Assembly: GCA_937863625.1 (NCBI GenBank)
Contig: CALMGO010000475.1
Coordinates: 1-7,336, forward strand
Origin: an uncultured bacterium
GTDB lineage: Bacteria; Planctomycetota; DG-23; SLPQ01
Direction of reading: 5' to 3'
Length of the DNA stretch: 7,336 bases
The notes beneath the pieces are model-generated. The model was given only the letters and a program-made list of their open reading frames with translations, ran no database searches and was not told where the DNA came from. Shown piece by piece: positions 1 through 6,214 of this stretch. The number at the start of each line of letters is the position of its first letter. Within the stretch, counting starts at the first letter, position 1. Position numbers and translations under genes: made by a program.

Positions 1-336
1 GGGATCGGCCAGCTCTACGGCAAGCACCCCTTTCTCATCACTACCCTGAAGCCCGTCCCCGTCGGCACCGACGGCGCCGTCTCCGTCGAAGGCACTCTCG
101 CGGGCCTCGCCGCAGGCGCGCTCATCGGCGTCCTCGGGGCCTCCTTCGGACTCTACGGCGTGCAGGGAATCCTTTTTGTCACGATTGGGGCCTTTATCGG
201 GACGACCTTTGAGAGTATACTTGGCGCCGTCGCCTCGGTTGGCAACCGCCTCAATAACGAGCTGTTGAATTTTCTCAATACTCTCGTCGGCGGCGTCGCC
301 GCAGGCTTGCTCGCTTTAGTATTCAGGTCCTCGTAA
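1..336 (+). CDS. DUF92-family integral membrane protein, C-terminal part (5' end outside window)
   Basis: The reading frame is open from base 1 and gives 111 residues before TAA at 334-336. The fragment shows the C-terminal pattern I associate with DUF92 (the TMEM19/VTE6 family): 'LITTLKPVPVGTDGAVS' (residues 12-28), then 'GTLAG' (31-35), a glycine-rich hydrophobic stretch, 'FESILGA' (70-76) and 'NNELLNFLNTLVGG' (85-98), ending in a final membrane segment. The plant member VTE6 phosphorylates phytyl phosphate to phytyl diphosphate, and many bacterial members are uncharacterised. The gene ends 12 bases before a UbiA prenyltransferase start, so a role supplying an activated prenyl diphosphate to that enzyme is a reasonable inference. 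Substrate and activity are not shown. The family call rests on the motif pattern alone because the N-terminal half is missing. Confidence 0.8.
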   Translation, partial: GIGQLYGKHPFLITTLKPVPVGTDGAVSVEGTLAGLAAGALIGVLGASFGLYGVQGILFVTIGAFIGTTFESILGAVASVGNRLNNELLNFLNTLVGGVAAGLLALVFRSS

Positions 337-348
337 CAGGAAGCCTTC

Positions 349-1305
349 ATGTCAGATTCCGCTTACGGCATTACCGGTCGCCTCAAAACCTACTACGAAT
401 TCACGCGCCCCTTCACTCTACTGCCTCCTGCCATAGGCATGATCTCTGGCGGTCTCACGGCCTTCGGCGCGGCCGGTGAAAACTGGTCCACCTCATGGGT
501 CGCCGTCGCCGTCAATATATTTCTCGGCTCCATGATGGCGGCCTTTCTCAATGCTGCAAGTAACGGGATAAACCAGGTTTACGACCTTGAGCTCGATATC
601 ATAAACAAGCCCAAGAGAATGATCCCTTCAGGGCGCATGTCCATATCTGAGGCCAAGTGGGTCTCATTCCTGCTCTATGTTGTCTCAATGGCCTTTGCGC
701 TGGCCGTAAACGTTCAGTGCTTCGTAATCGCCGCGATTGCCGCAGTCTTCACAATTATTTACTCCGTCCCGCCCGCCCGAACCAAGCGCTGGGGCTGGGC
801 CGCCAACTTTACCATCGCCGTCCCGCGCGGACTCTTGCTCAAGGTCTGCGGTTGGTCCGCGGCAAAGACCATCTGGCATGCCGAGTCCTGGTACATCGGA
901 AGCGTGTTCTTCTTCTTCCTCCTCGGCGCCGCCTCCACCAAGGACTTCGCCGACATGGAGGGCGACGAAAAGGGCGGCTGCATCACGCTTCCGATCAAGT
1001 ACGGCGTCCGCAAGGCCGCCTACGTCATCGCCCCTTCGTTTGTGCTGCCGTTTCTCTTGATGCCAATAGGCGCCAATCTATCGTTTCTTTCCGGCGGTCA
1101 CCTCCAGAACGTTCTCACGGGAAATCCCGTTCTCCTCACAGTCTTCGGCCTCGCCCTTGCGGCCTGGGGCGTATACGTTAACTATCTTATCCTCAAAGAC
1201 CCTGACGCCCTCGCCACCACCGAGAATCATCCTTCGTGGACGCATATGTATCTGATGATGATGGCGGCGCAGGTGGCGTTCATAATCGCGTACCTGGTAA
1301 AATAA
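349..1305 (+). CDS. UbiA-superfamily membrane prenyltransferase
   Basis: This is a 318-aa multi-pass membrane protein, a usual length for UbiA enzymes. These transfer a polyprenyl group from its diphosphate to an acceptor inside the membrane, using Mg2+ bound by two Asp-rich motifs. Both motifs are visible: N75-x3-D79-x3-D83 in 'NQVYDLELD', followed by 'RMIPSGRMS' (90-98), and D199/D202/D206 in 'KDFADMEGDEKGG', followed by 'TLPIKYG' (213-219). Hydrophobic segments fill the rest of the chain, including about 22-40, 50-72, 105-140, 182-196, 225-242, 261-281 and 300-317. The 'EGD..GG..TLPI.YG' form resembles the branch that includes digeranylgeranylglyceryl-phosphate synthase, chlorophyll synthase and homogentisate prenyltransferases, but acceptor and prenyl length cannot be read from sequence. 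The ATG has an AGGA/AGGAAG ribosome site at about 338-343. Its TAA overlaps the ATG of the next gene (TAATG), implying translational coupling. Confidence 0.93.
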   Translation: MSDSAYGITGRLKTYYEFTRPFTLLPPAIGMISGGLTAFGAAGENWSTSWVAVAVNIFLGSMMAAFLNAASNGINQVYDLELDIINKPKRMIPSGRMSISEAKWVSFLLYVVSMAFALAVNVQCFVIAAIAAVFTIIYSVPPARTKRWGWAANFTIAVPRGLLLKVCGWSAAKTIWHAESWYIGSVFFFFLLGAASTKDFADMEGDEKGGCITLPIKYGVRKAAYVIAPSFVLPFLLMPIGANLSFLSGGHLQNVLTGNPVLLTVFGLALAAWGVYVNYLILKDPDALATTENHPSWTHMYLMMMAAQVAFIIAYLVK

Positions 1306-2057
1306 TGCTCGAAAGTTATGCCAATACCTCTGGGCGTCGTACTCGCGCCAAAGGCGTTGCTCTTACCGCTTTTGTCGCCGCCTTCGGCTCAGTCGCCATC
1401 GGTGTCCTGATCGGCAACCGCTGGATACTCCCGGTGCTGAACACCCTCGCCATTTACCCTTTCTTTGTGAACCTCGTCTCCGCCGGGCGCAGCCGCCGCG
1501 CCGTGATCCTCATCCTCTTTTGGGCGCTTTTCCTGTCCCAGGCTGTCATCGCCGCGGCTACCTTCTTCCCGGAACGCGCTGAAAAGACCATATTCCGTTC
1601 CGCTGAATACTCCGAAGAGATGTTCTCGTGGGTCTCCACCGGCCAGGGTAAGGAATCTTCCCCGCGCGCCTTTCTCCCCGACCACATTCGCGACTTTCTC
1701 GTCTTCGCGGCCCTTGCGTTCGTTACCGCCGGCCTCGGCGCTCTCTTCATGGGGGCTGTCCTCTTAAACTACATGAATTTCTACGTCGCCGTGCTTATCG
1801 CCGCCTCGGCACGGCCGATCTGCACAGCCGCTCTTGCCTGGCAGCCATACGCGGTCATCCGCGTTGTCGGCTACATAATCATCGCCACCGCCCTCACCGA
1901 GGCCGCCATCGGCGTCGCCACCCGATACCGCGCCAAGTGGCCCCGCGTCCTCCGATTTACCGCTGTGGGCTTTTCTCTCGTGCTCCTTGATGTTATCATA
2001 AAGGCGTCTCTCGCCCCCGCATGGGCGAAAATACTCAAAAGTGTTAGCGGGCTTTAG
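1305..2057 (+). CDS. multi-pass membrane protein of unknown function
   Basis: I do not recognise this 250-aa protein. The frame is open upstream to 1236, but the ATG at 1305-1307 overlaps the UbiA TAA by one base and is the natural operon start; the upstream extension would lie wholly inside the UbiA gene. Hydrophobic segments lie at about residues 17-37, 41-60, 65-88, 130-168 (probably two spans), 184-206 and 217-238. The main extramembrane loop is 89-129, with a charged, aromatic stretch and a short 'GKESSPRAFLPDHIRD' element (115-130). 'NYMNFYVAVLIA' (155-166) and 'WQPYAVIRVVGY' (179-190) contain polar and aromatic residues inside or next to membrane spans and could be functional. No nucleotide-binding, metal-binding or transporter signature is visible. 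Its place between a prenyltransferase and a radical SAM gene suggests a role in the same membrane-lipid process, for example as an accessory subunit or flippase, but this is only inference from context. Confidence 0.85.
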   Translation: MLESYANTSGRRTRAKGVALTAFVAAFGSVAIGVLIGNRWILPVLNTLAIYPFFVNLVSAGRSRRAVILILFWALFLSQAVIAAATFFPERAEKTIFRSAEYSEEMFSWVSTGQGKESSPRAFLPDHIRDFLVFAALAFVTAGLGALFMGAVLLNYMNFYVAVLIAASARPICTAALAWQPYAVIRVVGYIIIATALTEAAIGVATRYRAKWPRVLRFTAVGFSLVLLDVIIKASLAPAWAKILKSVSGL

Positions 2058-2083
2058 ATCCTCGTTTACGACAAGGGTGACAA

Positions 2084-3268
2084 ATGGAACCGATTAATCC
2101 GGGAAAACTCAAGCTCGAACTCTTCTGCAGGGGCATTAAGATCGACCCCTCCTGCGAAATGGACAAGGACGGCCGCGGCATCATGAAGGTTCGGGCCGGC
2201 CTCGGCTCCGGTCTTGAAATGATTCTTCCCGACGACCTCTATGCCAATATCCCTGTCCTCGAGCCCTTCGTCCAGGACACCCCGTTCAAACTTATCCACC
2301 GTGGCGGGAAGTATTTCGTCTGCCGCGGCAATGCTGAACTGGCAGAGGCCCGACTTGCGGGGCGCCCCCAGTGGTACGGCCGTAACACTTCAAAGGGTCG
2401 TCCGATGACGCAGGTCGGTTCCATGCAAGGCACGACGCTCGGGTTTTATCCCACGCGTGTCTGCGGCTTCTGGGAAATGACCCCCCGGGTCAACTGCCGC
2501 TTTTGCGCCACCGGCATCAACGTCTCCAACGACGCGCTCCCCACTGTTGACGAGATCGTCGAGGTCTGCCAGGCGGCAAAGGCCGAAGGCACCACCTTTT
2601 GCCACTTCAACGTCGGATACTACGGTGGGAAAGCCCTGGAAGTGATTCTCCCCTTCGTTGAGGCCGTCAAGAAAAGAACCAAACTCCTTGTCGGCGTTCA
2701 GGCCCCTCCCCAAAAGGACCTCTCCAAATACGACTCCGTCATAAACGCGGGTGCCGACCACTTTTCCTTCTGCTACGAGTTTCACAATCCGAAGGTCTTT
2801 GCCGAGGTCTGCCCCGGAAAGCAGAAACACCTCACTCAGCAGGCCTTCTTCGATGCCTTGGAATACACTACGCAGAAGATGGGCAAGGGACGCAACTCCG
2901 GCGAGATCATCGCGGGCATCGAGCCCATTGAGGATACTTTTGCCGGCATCGACTACATCACCGGTGTCGGCGCATTCCCCACGATCTGCGTCTTTCGCCC
3001 CGTCATTGGCACAGACCTCGAAAAATCCCCCTCGCCCGACTATCAGGACATGCTCAAGGTCTACCGCCGCATGTACGAGGCATGCCGCGATAACTCCATT
3101 CCCACCGGCATCGCGCCCAATATCAAGACCAGCCTCGTCGTTCTGCCCTACGAGGGCAAGTATTTCAGGGAGAATACCACGCTTGCCGATTTTGCCTACG
3201 ACGCCAAGCTCGCCGTCATGCGTTCTCTCTTCCTGGTCTACTTCCGCGCCAAAATGCTCTTCGGGTAG
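2084..3268 (+). CDS. radical SAM enzyme with CX10CX2C cluster motif, substrate unknown
   Basis: This 394-aa soluble protein likely binds a 4Fe-4S cluster and S-adenosylmethionine. The best candidate ligands are C127, C138 and C141 in 'CGFWEMTPRVNCRFCATG', a CX10CX2C spacing instead of the canonical CX3CX2C. The aromatic residue before the third cysteine (F140) is typical of radical SAM motifs. Further barrel-like elements follow: 'FNVGYYGGKALE' (175-186), resembling the GGE region that contacts SAM; 'GEIIAGIEPIEDT' (273-285), resembling the GxIxGxE region; and 'FPTICVFRPVIGTD' (298-311) late in the barrel. Residues 1-120 form an N-terminal domain I do not recognise. The pattern recalls the biotin-synthase/HydE/PylB-like group only loosely, and no specific reaction can be assigned. 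The ATG has a good ribosome site, AAGGGTGA at 2073-2080. The gene starts 26 bases after the membrane-protein stop, so it probably shares that transcript. Confidence 0.88.
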   Translation: MEPINPGKLKLELFCRGIKIDPSCEMDKDGRGIMKVRAGLGSGLEMILPDDLYANIPVLEPFVQDTPFKLIHRGGKYFVCRGNAELAEARLAGRPQWYGRNTSKGRPMTQVGSMQGTTLGFYPTRVCGFWEMTPRVNCRFCATGINVSNDALPTVDEIVEVCQAAKAEGTTFCHFNVGYYGGKALEVILPFVEAVKKRTKLLVGVQAPPQKDLSKYDSVINAGADHFSFCYEFHNPKVFAEVCPGKQKHLTQQAFFDALEYTTQKMGKGRNSGEIIAGIEPIEDTFAGIDYITGVGAFPTICVFRPVIGTDLEKSPSPDYQDMLKVYRRMYEACRDNSIPTGIAPNIKTSLVVLPYEGKYFRENTTLADFAYDAKLAVMRSLFLVYFRAKMLFG

Positions 3269-3284
3269 CGTGCTGTCTGCCTTG

Positions 3285-3301
3285 AAAGGGGGATAAAGCT
3301 G
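3285..3301 (+). promoter_or_regulatory. ribosome binding site and probable CTG start of the DHH gene
   Basis: AAAGGGGGA at 3285-3293 is a strong Shine-Dalgarno-like run. The only start-like codon at suitable distance in the DHH frame is CTG at 3299-3301, six bases after the G run. No ATG, GTG or TTG occurs in this frame between the radical SAM stop (3266-3268) and GTG 3368. GTG 3368 lies inside the first beta strand of the DHH fold and has no purine-rich site at the right distance. The site therefore favours a rare CTG start (or ATA 3293). Confidence 0.5.
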
Positions 3302-4333
3302 GCTGTCGTCACGCAGCAGGATGTCGTCGCCCTCGCGCAGGCGCTCTCTCCTTACCGGCGTGCGCTCGTGCTCACTCATGACAATCCCGATCCCGACGCC
3401 ATCGCCGCTGCGGCGGCGATGCGGCTGCTCATAAACAAGGTCGTCGGTATCCCGGCGGCGATAGTCTATTCAGGTTTTCTCACACGCCCTGAAAACCGCC
3501 AGATGGTCTCGCTCCTGCACCTGCGAGTCCACAACATAGCCGATGTCGACCTGCGCCGGTTCCGCGCCTATGTCCTTGTCGACACCCAGCCCTCCGCAGG
3601 AAACAACCGCCTCCCTGCGGGACAGACGCCCACCGGCGTCGTCGATCATCACCGCCTCCGCCGCGCCTCGCTCGCCTGCCCCTTCCGTATCGTCGACAAG
3701 GAATGCGGCGCCACCTCGACGCTTGCCTACGAACTGCTCAAAGCCGCGTCCATAAAGCCTCCCTCCAATATCGCCACCGCGCTTTTTTTCGGTATAAAGA
3801 CCGATACCCTAGACCTCGGGCGCGAGGCCGCCCAGCGCGACATCGACGCCTACAAGGAGCTCTTCAATCTCGCCAATCACCGCACTCTCTCCGGCATCAC
3901 TCATCCGCGCCTTCCTGAAGAGTATTACCAGGTCGTGCACCGCGCGGTCCATTCGGCTCTTATTTACGGCAACTGCATTCATGCCGATCTCGGCGATGTC
4001 CCGACTCCCGAATATGTCAGCGTCGTCGCCGACTACGTAGCCGCTCTCGACGGGCTCCGCTGGGCTGTTAGCACCGGCGTTTACAAGCAGAACCTCTACT
4101 TTTCGCTACGGACCCTCACTGCCAGAAAAGACGCCGGCCGCATTCTCCGCCGTGCCATCGGCAAACACGGCTTCGCAGGCGGACATCAGAAAATGGCCGG
4201 CGGCCTGCTGCTGCTCGCCGACCTCCCCCCAGACCAGCGCCCGGTGCTCACGGAGAAAGTCATCTCTTCCCTCTTGTCCTCGCTTTCGGCAAATACTTCG
4301 GCGGCGCGTCCCCTTCTGTCTCCGCCACAGTGA
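3299..4333 (+). CDS. DHH/DHHA1-domain phosphoesterase (NrnA-like)
   Basis: From the proposed CTG start the protein has 344 aa, close to the usual length of NrnA-type enzymes, which degrade very short RNA oligonucleotides and in some species dephosphorylate 3'-phosphoadenosine 5'-phosphate. DHH-family metal motifs are visible in order: 'THDNPDPDA' (26-34), 'VLVDTQ' (92-97, D95), the signature 'VVDHHRL' (114-120) and 'GIKTDTLDL' (165-173, D169). The C-terminal DHHA1 substrate domain carries 'FAGGHQKMAGG' (292-302), matching the usual GGH-x3-AGG signature. The protein looks cytosolic, with no signal peptide or membrane span. It begins 30 bases after the radical SAM gene and likely shares its transcript, though its role need not relate to prenyl lipids. 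Starting at GTG 3368 would give 321 aa but cut the first beta strand (RALVLTH). Exact substrate (nanoRNA, pAp or another phosphodiester) cannot be decided here. Confidence 0.9.
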   Translation: MAVVTQQDVVALAQALSPYRRALVLTHDNPDPDAIAAAAAMRLLINKVVGIPAAIVYSGFLTRPENRQMVSLLHLRVHNIADVDLRRFRAYVLVDTQPSAGNNRLPAGQTPTGVVDHHRLRRASLACPFRIVDKECGATSTLAYELLKAASIKPPSNIATALFFGIKTDTLDLGREAAQRDIDAYKELFNLANHRTLSGITHPRLPEEYYQVVHRAVHSALIYGNCIHADLGDVPTPEYVSVVADYVAALDGLRWAVSTGVYKQNLYFSLRTLTARKDAGRILRRAIGKHGFAGGHQKMAGGLLLLADLPPDQRPVLTEKVISSLLSSLSANTSAARPLLSPPQ

Positions 4334-4345
4334 CGCCAGTGCAAC

Positions 4346-4363
4346 CGGCCAAAACGGCCAAAT
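4346..4363. repeat. tandem 9-mer CGGCCAAAA / CGGCCAAAT
   Basis: Two adjacent 9-base units differing at the last base lie just after the DHH stop. The second GGCCAAAT can pair with ATTTGCGGCC at 4376-4385, leaving a two-base bulge, to form a weak stem. No T-run follows, so I do not call it a terminator. It may be a weak structure at the end of the upstream transcript or chance. Confidence 0.35.
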
Positions 4364-4400
4364 GCGTCCCCGTCTATTTGCGGCCACTAAAGACTTCGTC

Positions 4401-4438
4401 TGTTTCACGCTGAAACACGCCTGTTTCATTGTGAATAG
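4401..4438. promoter_or_regulatory. paired inverted repeats, operator-like, 21 bp apart
   Basis: TGTTTCA-CGC-TGAAACA (4401-4417) is a perfect inverted repeat with 7-bp arms. A second copy, TGTTTCA-TTG-TGAATAG (4422-4438), keeps the left arm exactly and four of seven right-arm bases (TTCA-N3-TGAA core). The left arms are 21 bp apart, two helical turns, as expected for two dimers of a regulator bound on one face of the DNA. The location about 240 bp before the wecA-like start fits an operator or activator site. The regulator is not identifiable from this window. Confidence 0.5.
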
Positions 4439-4548
4439 CTGCCTGGTGCCAGTTTAGAGCTCGTGGCCCAAAGAGGGATTCTATCCCGACATCTATCGTG
4501 CTTAACTCCTTATTGTATGGCGGTTTAAGTATTAAGGGGCGCGGACGT

Positions 4549-4573
4549 GGTGTGCGCTTGTCTGTGGCACACC
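4549..4573 (+). other. possible leader stem-loop
   Basis: GGTGTGC (4549-4555) and GCACACC (4567-4573) form a perfect 7-bp stem with an 11-base loop, about 105 bases before the wecA-like start codon. No T-run follows, so it is not an obvious terminator. It could be part of a structured 5' leader or chance; no riboswitch class is recognised. Confidence 0.3.
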
Positions 4574-4677
4574 CTTTGCTAAGGATGAAGTGGGCAGTGT
4601 GGCGCTTACGTCGGGGATGGACTTCCCTCAGTCTGCCTGAAGTTGTTCATACACGGTGTTTTGGTGACGGAGAAGGG

Positions 4678-6153
4678 ATGCTTGTAGCTTACGCAATCAT
4701 GTTCTGCCTTGCTTTTACGGCCGCAGTGCTTCTTGCCCCCGCCGTGAGGTTCGTCGCAGTGCGAATCGGCGCGGTCGACCGTCCTGACGGCCGGCGCAAG
4801 ATTCACACGCGTCCTACCCCTCGTCTTGGCGGCCTCGTCATAGGCGTAGCCATCTTTCTCGCGGTCATTCTCTACTACTTCCTTAGTCCCGGCGTCGCTT
4901 CCAGCGTGATGGCCACGCCCGCTCAGGTCGTCGGGTTTTCGCTGGGGTTCGGCATCATACTCGGCCTCGGCATCGTTGACGATATACGCGGAGTCAGGCC
5001 TCGCATCAAACTTGCCTTTCAGACGCTCGCGGTAGTCGCGTGCTACAGCACCGGCCTGCGCGTCGATGTCCCCTTTGTCACCAATCCCATTCTTGCGTCA
5101 GTTCTCTCGTTTCCCGTTACCTGGTTCTGGCTTGTCGCCTGCATCAACTCGATGAACCTCGTCGACGGCATGGACGGACTCGCAAGCGGTGTAGCCTTTT
5201 TCGCTGGCGCCGTGATATTCATTCTGGCCGCGGTGTACTCCAAATTCGCCGTTGCGCTTGCCGCTACGGCGGTCCTCGGGAGCGTGGTGGGTTTTCTGAT
5301 GTACAATTTCCACCCGGCCGTTATGTTCCTCGGTGACTCCGGCAGCCTTCTCCTTGGATACCTCATCGCGATACTTGCCATGGCCGGCTCGCTCAAAAGC
5401 CACGCCACCCTTGCTCTCTTGATCCCGATTCTGGCTCTTGGCCTGCCTATCATGGACACGCTGCTGGCGATCCTGAGGCGCGTATCACGGCGCCTTCCCG
5501 TTTCACAGGCCGACAGGGAGCACATCCACCACCGCCTGCTCGATATGGGTTTCTCACACCGTGACGCGGTGCTCGTGCTTTACTCGGCCTGCCTCATGCT
5601 CGGACTTGGCGCCCTTGTTCTCGCCACAGCGGGCAGCCTCCTCGTTGGCGTTGTCCTCGGGCTCGTCTGCCTCGCGGCCATTGCGGCCGTCCGCTTCATC
5701 GGGGCGCACGAACTTGCTCATTTCTTCCGCCGTCTTGGCGAAGGCCTGCGCGTCAGTGCGCATGAACGCCGCGCGGCTGCCGAGAAAAACACTGTCTTCT
5801 GGCTGAGCCAGGCCGCATCTTCTGAAGATATCTCGCGCGCCATGGCGCCGTGGCTTGAGGCGATCGGCGCTTCATCCGCCGTTGTCCGTGTCGATGGTGT
5901 AGCCGAGCCGCTTGTTTCCGCCGGCGAATGTTCCGTATCCATTTCGCTCGCCACGTCGGAGGTTCCTGTGGTTCTTTCCACGGGCAGAACCGTACGCCTT
6001 GTCGTCAGCGGCTCGGTCGGCGACCTGCACCTTTCAGAAAAAGTAATCGACGCCCTCGCGGGGGCGCTTGAAAGAACGGAAAAACAGGGGATCAGGGACG
6101 CGCTTGTAATCTCGCCGTCCGGCAGACTCTCGGAGGGTTTTGCCGTTCGTTAA
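4678..6153 (+). CDS. wecA: WecA/TagO-family polyprenyl-phosphate sugar-1-phosphate transferase with C-terminal extension
   Basis: This 491-aa membrane enzyme should transfer an N-acetylhexosamine-1-phosphate (often GlcNAc-1-P from UDP-GlcNAc) to undecaprenyl phosphate, the first committed step of O-antigen, teichoic acid or exopolysaccharide assembly. Family motifs appear in order: 'RKIHTRPTPRLGG' (40-52), 'IVDDIRG' (99-105), 'NSMNLVDGMDGLASG' (157-171), 'YNFHPAVMFLGDSGSLLLG' (209-227), 'LPIMDTLLAILRR' (256-268) and the HxHH element 'DREHIHHRLLDMG' (279-291). Membrane spans fill residues 1-345. Typical family members are about 320-380 aa; here about 140 extra soluble residues (352-491) follow the last span, with a helix-strand-helix pattern that loosely suggests a degenerate GAF-like sensory domain (weak). 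ATG 4678 is chosen because GGAG at 4669-4672 has ideal spacing and the family N-terminus begins there. The sugar and the glycan made are unknown. The wecA symbol denotes family, not proven specificity. Confidence 0.9.
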   Translation: MLVAYAIMFCLAFTAAVLLAPAVRFVAVRIGAVDRPDGRRKIHTRPTPRLGGLVIGVAIFLAVILYYFLSPGVASSVMATPAQVVGFSLGFGIILGLGIVDDIRGVRPRIKLAFQTLAVVACYSTGLRVDVPFVTNPILASVLSFPVTWFWLVACINSMNLVDGMDGLASGVAFFAGAVIFILAAVYSKFAVALAATAVLGSVVGFLMYNFHPAVMFLGDSGSLLLGYLIAILAMAGSLKSHATLALLIPILALGLPIMDTLLAILRRVSRRLPVSQADREHIHHRLLDMGFSHRDAVLVLYSACLMLGLGALVLATAGSLLVGVVLGLVCLAAIAAVRFIGAHELAHFFRRLGEGLRVSAHERRAAAEKNTVFWLSQAASSEDISRAMAPWLEAIGASSAVVRVDGVAEPLVSAGECSVSISLATSEVPVVLSTGRTVRLVVSGSVGDLHLSEKVIDALAGALERTEKQGIRDALVISPSGRLSEGFAVR

Positions 6154-6201
6154 GGTTACAGGTCTCCCAATGGGGATCGGGGCCAACGCCCGTCCCGGCA
6201 C

Positions 6202-6214
6202 GGAGGAAAAAGTG
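6202..6214 (+). promoter_or_regulatory. ribosome binding site deciding the PilZ gene start
   Basis: GGAGG at 6202-6206 lies five bases before GTG 6212-6214. This is the best ribosome site for this frame. TTG 6140 has its GGAGGG only two bases away, and ATG 6170 has only a modest AGG at 6160-6162. Confidence 0.65.

Larger units (their letters stand above)
4334..4677 (+). other. 344-base non-coding region: regulatory DNA and leader before the wecA-like gene
   Basis: No convincing gene lies here. The frame of the downstream gene is open back to GTG 4498, but the added 60 residues are basic, lack a family match and have no good ribosome site. The stretch holds a tandem 9-mer (4346-4363), paired operator-like inverted repeats (4401-4438), a small hairpin GGGAT-TCT-ATCCC (4475-4487), an A/T-richer patch at about 4500-4535 where a promoter would fit, and a stem with 7-bp arms (4549-4573). 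I cannot place -35 and -10 boxes with confidence. It separates the upstream operon from the glycan-related genes. Confidence 0.6.

Noticed and set aside
153..350. 65-codon - strand frame opposite the DUF92 gene
   Set aside because: The sense frame matches DUF92 motifs, and the antisense frame shows no features of its own.
657..1181. 174-codon + strand frame inside the UbiA gene
   Set aside because: The translation is Arg/His-rich, as expected for an out-of-frame shadow, and the UbiA frame carries both Asp motifs.
2390..3379. 329-codon open frame on the - strand opposite the radical SAM gene
   Set aside because: Antisense frames stay open easily in GC-rich coding DNA with C-ending codons. 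Its translation has no family features, while the + strand frame has clear radical SAM motifs.
4334..4400. Rho-independent terminator after the DHH gene
   Set aside because: The available stem (GGCCAAAT with ATTT-GC-GGCC) is short and bulged and has no T-run after it.
4401..4417. A genuine ParB parS site
   Set aside because: The inserted central base breaks the 16-bp parS palindrome and shifts the half-site spacing. No parA or parB gene is in the window. Kept only as an operator-like repeat.
4500..4535. Sigma-70 promoter in the A/T-richer patch
   Set aside because: TATTAA at 4530-4535 could be a -10 box, but nothing resembling TTGACA lies 16-18 bases upstream. Not strong enough to list as a site.
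4498..4677. 60-codon N-terminal extension of the wecA-like protein from GTG 4498
   Set aside because: The extra residues are basic and unlike the family N-terminus, no ribosome site suits GTG 4498, and ATG 4678 has GGAG at ideal spacing.
6140..6211. Longer PilZ protein starting at TTG 6140 or ATG 6170
   Set aside because: The TTG overlaps the preceding gene with its purine run only two bases away. The added residues look non-conserved, and GTG 6212 has a better site and gives the standard length.
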